A DNA stretch of 64,000 nucleotides from NCBI RefSeq assembly GCF_009017495.1, contig NZ_CP044990.1:1507001-1571000 (forward strand), written 5' to 3'. Both the position numbers and the translations under genes were made by a program. Position 1 is the first letter of the stretch, and every line of letters starts with the position of its first letter. Below the pieces are notes generated by a model. That model made no database searches, was not told the origin of the DNA, and saw only the letters and a list, made by a program, of their open reading frames with translations. This stretch comes from Deinococcus sp. AJ005 (GTDB lineage: Bacteria; Deinococcota; Deinococci; Deinococcales; Deinococcaceae). Of the stretch, positions 57,428-64,000 are shown piece by piece.

Positions 57428-58726
57428 TTACGAGTTGTCCACCACTACCGTGAAGCTCTTACTGGCCTTGCCCTTGGCGGGAACATCCACCTTCAGGCTG
57501 GCAATACCTCCGTTCTTGGTGGGCGCGGTGCTGTCGATGATGATGATTCGCCCGCCGACGCGCTCGGTAACCTCTGCCCGGATGGGGCGGTCCTTGCTGC
57601 TCTCGAAAGCGTAGGTGACCTTGTAAGTGGTCTTGATCACTTCACCCTTGCTGTTTTTGGCCTGATTGACGGTCTGAACCGTGCGGGTGTATTCCACATC
57701 GGGGTCATCGCCCAGACTGAACTCCACCGTGCCGCCCTCGCGGGTTTCGTCCAGGCGGGTCTGACCCACCAGACGGCCCTCCTCGCGCACGGTGATCGGG
57801 CCAGCGGGCAGGCGGGCGTCGGCCTTGAAGCGGTAGGAACGGTCCAGCGTGCCCGTCTGGGTGGCAACGTTAAAGTAGGTGTTGAGGCCCACGTAGCGCT
57901 CGAAATTGGTCAGCTTGGGCGTCAGAAACGGCAGGGTCACCACGCTGTTGGCGGGCAGCGTGAACGGTGTGGACAGCGCGTAGCGGTACAGTCCACGCAA
58001 CTCCGAACCACTGCCGATCTTGGGGGCCGACGCGGTAACGGGGGCTGGGGCCGCCCGCATCACCATGTCCGCTGCCTCGAAGTTGGCCTGTGCGTTCGGG
58101 TTGGCCTGGACGCTCACATCGCCGGAATACAATTCGGTGTCTTTCACGTCATACGGCAGTTCGGTGGTGTTGCGAATGTCGGCCAGGGCCGAAAGTTGCG
58201 CGCCCGCGTTGCTGGCCTTGAGCGTGTAGCGCGGAGACCAGCCCACGCTACGGGTCAGGTAGACCAGCGTGCCGCTTCCCGCTTTCGGCAGGTTGTAGGT
58301 CAGCGTCTGCGAGGGGCTGACGGGATTGGTGGGCGGCGGCGTATCGAAGCGCAGTTGCTCGTAACGGACGTTGAAATACCGGCCTGCCGCGTCCTTGACC
58401 AGCAGGTCGCTGGCGCGGATCAGGGTCACAGGTTCGGTCTTTTCACCCTCTGACGTCGCCTTGACCAGATACACTGTCTTGCCTTCCAGCCCACTCAGCC
58501 AGTTGGCCTCTAGCTTCTGCACGGCGCTGCCGAAGGCCAGCCCGTCCAGTTCCAGCGAGCCGGGCAGCACGTTCTGCCATGCCTGCTGCGGCAGCGACAC
58601 ATTCAGGGTATTGCCTGTACTGGTCACAGGCTGCCGCACCTCGGCGAATGAGGGATAGATCCGCAGGTCGGTGGCGTTCGCCGTTCCCAGAGCCAGGGCA
58701 GCGGCCAGCAGCAGTGTCGTTTTCAT
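57428..58726 (-). CDS. Secreted DUF4139-like protein
   Basis: A 432-residue protein with a Sec signal peptide (MKTTLLLAAALALGTANA). The body is beta-rich and matches the DUF4139 layout: DLRIYPSFAEVRQPV opening, SVGWSPRYTLKASNAGAQLSALADIRNTTELPYDVKDTELYSGDV in the middle, LPANSVVTLPFL and a C-terminal RAEVTERVGGRIIIIDST...GGIASLKVDVPAKGKASKSFTVVV. Family function is unknown; probably an extracytoplasmic beta-sandwich protein. It ends at a strong terminator shared with the Fur-family gene. Confidence 0.78.
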   Translation of the reverse strand: MKTTLLLAAALALGTANATDLRIYPSFAEVRQPVTSTGNTLNVSLPQQAWQNVLPGSLELDGLAFGSAVQKLEANWLSGLEGKTVYLVKATSEGEKTEPVTLIRASDLLVKDAAGRYFNVRYEQLRFDTPPPTNPVSPSQTLTYNLPKAGSGTLVYLTRSVGWSPRYTLKASNAGAQLSALADIRNTTELPYDVKDTELYSGDVSVQANPNAQANFEAADMVMRAAPAPVTASAPKIGSGSELRGLYRYALSTPFTLPANSVVTLPFLTPKLTNFERYVGLNTYFNVATQTGTLDRSYRFKADARLPAGPITVREEGRLVGQTRLDETREGGTVEFSLGDDPDVEYTRTVQTVNQAKNSKGEVIKTTYKVTYAFESSKDRPIRAEVTERVGGRIIIIDSTAPTKNGGIASLKVDVPAKGKASKSFTVVVDNS

Positions 58727-58836
58727 ACACGCATAGTTGCCGATGCCACTTTATGAGATGTGAGAGGGTCAGTCAGACGAGAATTAGAAAAGTCCGTCCC
58801 CAGCCAAGGAGACGGACTCTTGTGGAAAAAACCTGT

Positions 58837-59864
<1,028 letters not shown>

Positions 59865-59868
<4 letters not shown>

Positions 59869-60923
59869 GCGCTCACCTCCTGATCGGCCTTGGCAAATTC
59901 CTGCCAGCGAATACAACGGGACATGTGGCCGCCGCCGGTATCCTCCAGCGCGGGCACGGCCTTGGCGCAGTCAGGAATGGCGAACTTGCAGCGCGGCTCA
60001 AAGGCGCAACCGGGCGGCAGATTCAGCGGATTAGGTACGTTGCCGGGAATGGCTTCAAGACGTTTGCGCGGCTGACCCGGAATATGCGCGTCCACGCCAG
60101 GGCGTGGGATGCTGTTCAGCAGGCCCATGGTGTACGGGTGACGAGGAGCCTTGAAGATCTCGATCACGTCGCCTTCTTCCACTACACGCCCGCCGTACAT
60201 GACCACCACGCGGTCTGCCATCTCGGCCACCACGCCCAGGTTATGGGTGATGAACAGGATACTCATGCCGATGTCTTTTTGCAGCTTGCGCATCAGGTCC
60301 AGAATCTGCGCCTGGATCGTCACGTCCAGCGCCGTCGTCGGCTCGTCGGCAATCAGCAGGGCCGGGTTGCACGACAGCGCCATTGCGATCATCACGCGCT
60401 GGCGCATCCCGCCGGACATCTGGTGCGGATACTCGTTGACACGCTTCTCCGGGGCAGGAATGCCCACGAAACGCAGCATGTCCGTCGCCACGCCCATCGC
60501 GTCCTTGCGGTTCTTGTCTTGGTGCAGCATCACCGCCTCGGCGATCTGGTCGCCCACGGTGTACACCGGGTTCAGGCTGGTCATGGGTTCTTGGAAGATC
60601 ATGGCGATGTCGTTGCCGCGAATCTTCCGCATCTCGGCTTCGGACATTTTCACGATGTCGCGGGGCTGGCCGTCGGTCCCGGAGAACAGAATCTCACCGC
60701 CGGCGATCTCTCCCGGCGGCATGGGAATCAGGCGCATGACGCTGAGGCTGGTCACGCTTTTGCCCGAGCCGGACTCGCCCACTACACCCAGGGTCTCGCC
60801 CTTATTGAGATGGAAGGTCACGCCGTCCACGCTCTTGACGACGCCATCATCGGTGTTGAAGTAGGTTTTGAGACCTTTGACGGCCAGCAGCACTTCAGCC
60901 TTATTGGTGGCGTGATCGGTCAT
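59865..60923 (-). CDS. Dipeptide/oligopeptide ABC transporter ATP-binding protein (DppD/OppD-like)
   Basis: A 352-residue ATPase partner. Walker A is [21 protein letters not shown]-loop [19 protein letters not shown], signature [20 protein letters not shown], Walker [16 protein letters not shown], switch His [13 protein letters not shown]. The C-terminal oligo_HPY segment [25 protein letters not shown] again shows the cysteine cluster. TGGAGG lies before the ATG. A 73-base gap separates it from the upstream permease gene and contains TATGAT, which could be an internal promoter. Confidence 0.92.
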
Positions 60924-60996
60924 TTTTCCTCCATTGTTCGCACGTCACGTATCATACATGCCTGCGACACAATTCTCGCTGTTTGCGTCATGGATC

Positions 60997-62139
60997 TCAC
61001 TGCCGCTTGCGCGGATCGAAGGCGTCGCGCAGGCCGTCACCCAGAAGCTGGAAGCAGCCCACCGTGAACACGATGAAAAAGCCAGGGATCAGGACCCAGG
61101 GCCGCGAGTTCAGGCTGGACAACCCACCCTCCTGCGCCTGTGCCAGCAGACTGCCCCAACTGACGTAGGGTTCCACCGCACCGATGCCCAGGAAGCTCAG
61201 GCCCGATTCCAGCAGGATGAAGCCTGGAATACTCAGGGAGAGCGTGACGATGATGTAGGTGGTCATGGTGGGCAACATGTGCCGCCACATCACGCGGTTG
61301 TCGCTGGCCCCCAGCGCGCGGGCGGCAGACACGAAATCCTGCTCGCGCACGCTCAGCAGTTGCCCGCGCGTCACACGTGCCAGCCCGCCCCAGCCAATGA
61401 ACGCCAGAATGCCCAGAATCACGTATAGCGCGAAGATGGGGTTGATGTTCTGCGGAAAGACCGAACGTAGCAGCAGCAGCAGGAACAGGTACGGAATGGC
61501 CGAAATCACCTCGACCAGACGCATGATGATGGTGTCCACGATGCCGCCGAAGAAGGCGGCCATTGCGCCCATGAACAGGCCAATGAAGGTACTCAGCAGT
61601 ACCGCCGCCACCCCGATGGTCAGGCTGATCTGCGAGGCGTACAGCGTGCGCGTCAGCAGGTCGCGCCCCAATGCCTCGCCGCCGATTAGAAAGACGTTGC
61701 AGCCAGCGCTGTCATTGCCGGTGCCGTACAGGTGCAGGTTGCCGGGGATAAAGCCCAGGATCTTGTACGATGCGCCGCGCACGCCGAAATAAATCGGACA
61801 TCTGTCCGCCGTGGGCTTGTACTCGTTGACGAAGGTGTCCATGTTCAGTTGCTGGGTGTACTTGTTAACGAAGGGCCGGGTAAATGCGCCCGTCTCGGGG
61901 TCGCGGATATGCACCGGGGTGGGCGGGTGAAAGCGCGTGATATCAGAGGTGGAATAGCTGTTCAGACCGTCCGGGGCAAGGAACGGCGCGAACATCGCCA
62001 TCAGGTAAATCAGGATCAGCAGCACGCCGCCGGTCTGGGCCAGCCTGTTCTTGCGAAACTGTTGCCAGGCGACCGAGAACTGAGACTGACCCAGCGAGCG
62101 GCGTTCGGCCTTCTGTGGGGTGGGAGTGGCGGTGGTCAT
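60997..62139 (-). CDS. Dipeptide/oligopeptide ABC transporter permease (DppC/OppC-like)
   Basis: A 380-residue permease. TM1 (GGVLLILIYLMAMFAPFLAP) is followed by an unusually long extracytoplasmic segment (about residues 57-165, TSDITRFHPPTPVHIRDPE to SAGCNVFLIGGEALGRDLL), then five further TM segments. The EAA loop lies around FVSAARALGASDNRVMWRHMLPT. The extra segment exceeds the usual DppC loop. Start six bases after the DppB-like stop. Confidence 0.92.
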   Translation of the reverse strand: MTTATPTPQKAERRSLGQSQFSVAWQQFRKNRLAQTGGVLLILIYLMAMFAPFLAPDGLNSYSTSDITRFHPPTPVHIRDPETGAFTRPFVNKYTQQLNMDTFVNEYKPTADRCPIYFGVRGASYKILGFIPGNLHLYGTGNDSAGCNVFLIGGEALGRDLLTRTLYASQISLTIGVAAVLLSTFIGLFMGAMAAFFGGIVDTIIMRLVEVISAIPYLFLLLLLRSVFPQNINPIFALYVILGILAFIGWGGLARVTRGQLLSVREQDFVSAARALGASDNRVMWRHMLPTMTTYIIVTLSLSIPGFILLESGLSFLGIGAVEPYVSWGSLLAQAQEGGLSSLNSRPWVLIPGFFIVFTVGCFQLLGDGLRDAFDPRKRQ

Positions 62140-62145
62140 GTCACC

Positions 62146-63126
62146 TCACCCGACCTTGATCCGTGGGTCAACCACGGCCAGCAGGATGTCCGAGAGCGCG
62201 TTGCCGATGATCAGCAGAATGGTGGAAATTACCGTGAATCCGGCGATCAGATACAGGTCCTGCGCGGTGATGGCGGTCAGGAGCATCGGGGTGATGCCCG
62301 GATAGGCGTACACCACCTCCACGAATCCGGCCCCGCTGATGGCGGCGGGCAGCAGGCCCCCGATGCCCGCGACGATGGGCAGGATGGCGTTGCGGAAGGT
62401 GTGCTTCCAGATGGCGCTGCGCTCGCTGACGCCCTTGGCCCGCGCCGTGCGGATGTAATCCGAGCGCATCACTTCCAGCATCAGGCCCCGGATCACGCGG
62501 GTCAGGCTCGCCGCATCCGTGACCGCCAGCACCAGCGCCGGAATCAGCAGGTGCTTGAGAACATCCCAGAACTGACCAGAGGACGACAGTTGATCGTAAT
62601 TTCCACTGGTCATGCCCCCCAGCGGAATGTCCCAGCCGGTGGCGTTGCGAACATTCAGGATCAGGTAAATCACGATCAGGAACAGGAAGAAGCTGGGAAA
62701 GCCCAGCAGGAAATACAGCACCACATTAACAGCCTTGTCGCCAAAGCTGTTCTGCCGCACTGCGCCGTACACGCCGATGGGAATGGCGATGGCGTAGAAG
62801 AACACCAGATTGAGCAGCACCAGATACACCGAGTTCACGATGCGCGGCCAGATCACTGGCAGCACCGGCTGGGTGTACTGAAACGACAGCCCGAAGTCGC
62901 CGTGCAGCAGGTTTTTCATCCAGTAGAAGTACTGCACGTAAGCGGGTTTATCCAGCCCGAAAGTGGCGCTGAGGTTGGCGAGTTGCTGCTCGCTGATGCC
63001 GGGGTTCAGGCGGGCCGGGGTCAGGAAGTCGCCGGGGGCCAGCGAGATCACGAAGAAGATCAGGACGCTGGCCAGCAGCAGCGTGGGAATGGACTGAAAA
63101 AAGCGCCGGATCAGAAATGGAAACAT
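62146..63126 (-). CDS. Dipeptide/oligopeptide ABC transporter permease (DppB/OppB-like)
   Basis: A 326-residue permease. TM1 is RRFFQSIPTLLLASVLIFFVISLAPGDF, the family N-terminal pattern includes ATFGLDKPAYVQYFYWMKNLLHGDFGLSF, and the EAA loop is DYIRTARAKGVSERSAIWKHTFRNAILP. The C-terminus ends NALSDILLAVVDPRIKVG. GTGAGG lies just before the ATG. It is 91 bases downstream of the binding-protein stop. Confidence 0.93.
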   Translation of the reverse strand: MFPFLIRRFFQSIPTLLLASVLIFFVISLAPGDFLTPARLNPGISEQQLANLSATFGLDKPAYVQYFYWMKNLLHGDFGLSFQYTQPVLPVIWPRIVNSVYLVLLNLVFFYAIAIPIGVYGAVRQNSFGDKAVNVVLYFLLGFPSFFLFLIVIYLILNVRNATGWDIPLGGMTSGNYDQLSSSGQFWDVLKHLLIPALVLAVTDAASLTRVIRGLMLEVMRSDYIRTARAKGVSERSAIWKHTFRNAILPIVAGIGGLLPAAISGAGFVEVVYAYPGITPMLLTAITAQDLYLIAGFTVISTILLIIGNALSDILLAVVDPRIKVG

Positions 63127-63217
63127 GCCTCACCCCGTAAGACCGTGGAGATTATTCAAAGGAGGAAGGGGCAGTCCGCCCACAGCAGACCACCCCCCAG
63201 AAAAGAACGTGGCTGGA

Positions 63218-64000
63218 TTACTTGATAAACGTCAGGGGATTGCTGCGGGTCCCGTAGTAGGCATCCATCAGATTGGCCGGGAACTCGCCGCCCACACGCT
63301 CATTGAAGGTGACGTGGAAGCTATTGCCCACCAGGTAAATGACGGCTTGCAGTTCACCTTCGGTCTTCATCAGCGTACCGCCGATAGCGAGGCGCTTGGC
63401 CGTGTTCAGCTCGGCGTCGCCCTGGTAATACAGCTTGGTCATTAGTTGTTCCTGACTGGTCAGGCACTTGCCATCGGTGGGGTTGTTGTAGCTGTGCAGG
63501 TTGGTTCCGCATGGCACCACGTTCTGTCCGAAGGACCAGACGTTATCGCCACCGTTCAGGCCCAGCAAAATTGCGTCGAAGGGGCGGTTCTCACCCTTGG
63601 CGGTCAACTGACCCACCAGCGTGTTGAAGTCAATGGGCGTAAAGTTAACCTTGACGCCCACTTTCTTGGCCTCGTCCTTGAAGATCTGCCCCAACTGCTC
63701 GCGGGTGGTGTTACCGGAGTTAGTTGCCAGATTGAATTCCAGCACCTTGCCCTTGGCGTCCACCAGGTAGCCGTCGGCGTTCTTCTTCTTGTAGCCGATC
63801 TGCGCCAGCAGCTTGGTGGCCTGCGCCAGATCGTACTTGTACTGGGGCGCACCCGCCTTCTGTCCCGCATCGAGCTGAGACTTGAAGATGGGGTAGGTGC
63901 TGAAGTACGTCTCAGTTCCCAGGCCGCCCAGCGCCAGCTTGATCATGGCGTCACGGTTGGCAATGTGGCTCATGGCGCGGCGGAAGCGCACGTCGCGGAA
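63218..64000 (-). CDS. Extracellular solute-binding protein, family 5 (partial; N-terminus beyond window)
   Basis: The reverse strand is open from the window end to a stop at 63218 (about 260 codons), so only the C-terminal part is visible. FRDVRFRRAMSHIANRDAMI is the SBP_bac_5 motif; then QATKLLAQIGYKKKNADGYLVDAKGK, VNFTPIDFNTLVGQL and a final FHVTFNERVGGEFPANLMDAYYG. It is the peptide-binding subunit of the following permease/ATPase genes and the first of that operon. Signal peptide and lipobox would be outside the window. Confidence 0.92.
   Translation of the reverse strand, partial: FRDVRFRRAMSHIANRDAMIKLALGGLGTETYFSTYPIFKSQLDAGQKAGAPQYKYDLAQATKLLAQIGYKKKNADGYLVDAKGKVLEFNLATNSGNTTREQLGQIFKDEAKKVGVKVNFTPIDFNTLVGQLTAKGENRPFDAILLGLNGGDNVWSFGQNVVPCGTNLHSYNNPTDGKCLTSQEQLMTKLYYQGDAELNTAKRLAIGGTLMKTEGELQAVIYLVGNSFHVTFNERVGGEFPANLMDAYYGTRSNPLTFIK

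Noticed and set aside
61732..63225. 497-codon plus-strand frame opposite the peptide permease genes
   Set aside because: Antisense to two clear permeases; hydrophilic low-complexity translation without motifs.

Overview
The window is a GC-rich, densely coded bacterial chromosome segment that most resembles a Deinococcus species. This is an inference from protein content and gene style, since no rRNA marker is present. Supporting content includes a PatA-type DUF4388 protein, a 515-residue catalase next to a Fur-family regulator, a ClpS-ClpA pair, a Tat ferritin-like protein, LEA-like repeat proteins and a DinB protein. Many genes also have a -10-like hexamer 5-7 bases before the start codon and no Shine-Dalgarno sequence, the leaderless arrangement described for Deinococcus.

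Region 1-10.7 kb is mostly minus-strand housekeeping: nucleotidyltransferase (partial), ADP-ribosylglycohydrolase, leuA with a leucine-rich leader peptide and attenuator, gdhA, a PaaI thioesterase, a CobW GTPase and a fused siroheme-decarboxylase-like protein. It also holds a methyltransferase fragment and a TMEM175-type channel gene broken by one missing base. Region 11-20.5 kb has a large secreted protease/beta-helix protein whose 3' half is AT-rich, a stand-alone RAM-domain protein, M20 amidohydrolase-SufU, a divergent LacI/MFS pair with an operator, a Tat ferritin-like lipoprotein and tRNA-Leu(CAG).

Region 20.5-27 kb (minus) is a tightly overlapping set (FAD oxidoreductase, DinB, SixA phosphatase, SpoU RNA methyltransferase, hydrolase) after two sugar ABC permeases that lack partner subunits. 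Region 27-35.7 kb carries icd, a methyltransferase, a Panacea-domain/two-TM gene pair that is a candidate toxin-antitoxin or defence locus, a MITE-like element, acyl-CoA dehydrogenase, an LGFP-repeat protein, and holA coupled to a Ser/Thr kinase. Region 35.8-50 kb holds two ferredoxin-NADP reductase-like flavoproteins, a Ca2+/H+ exchanger, a second MITE copy, clpS-clpA, a lipoprotein with five 11-residue repeats, LCP, GH13, a second kinase, a patatin phospholipase preceded by a leaderless mini-ORF, lepB, and a small AT-rich island.

Region 50-64 kb begins with a SAM-I riboswitch and terminator in front of metH-metF. It continues with a catalase behind a 7-1-7 palindrome, a Fur/PerR regulator with its own mini-ORF, a DUF4139 protein, and a minus-strand dipeptide/oligopeptide ABC operon (binding protein cut by the window end, two permeases, two ATPases). 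Recurring themes are amino-acid and one-carbon metabolism under RNA control, peptide uptake, and oxidative/desiccation stress.
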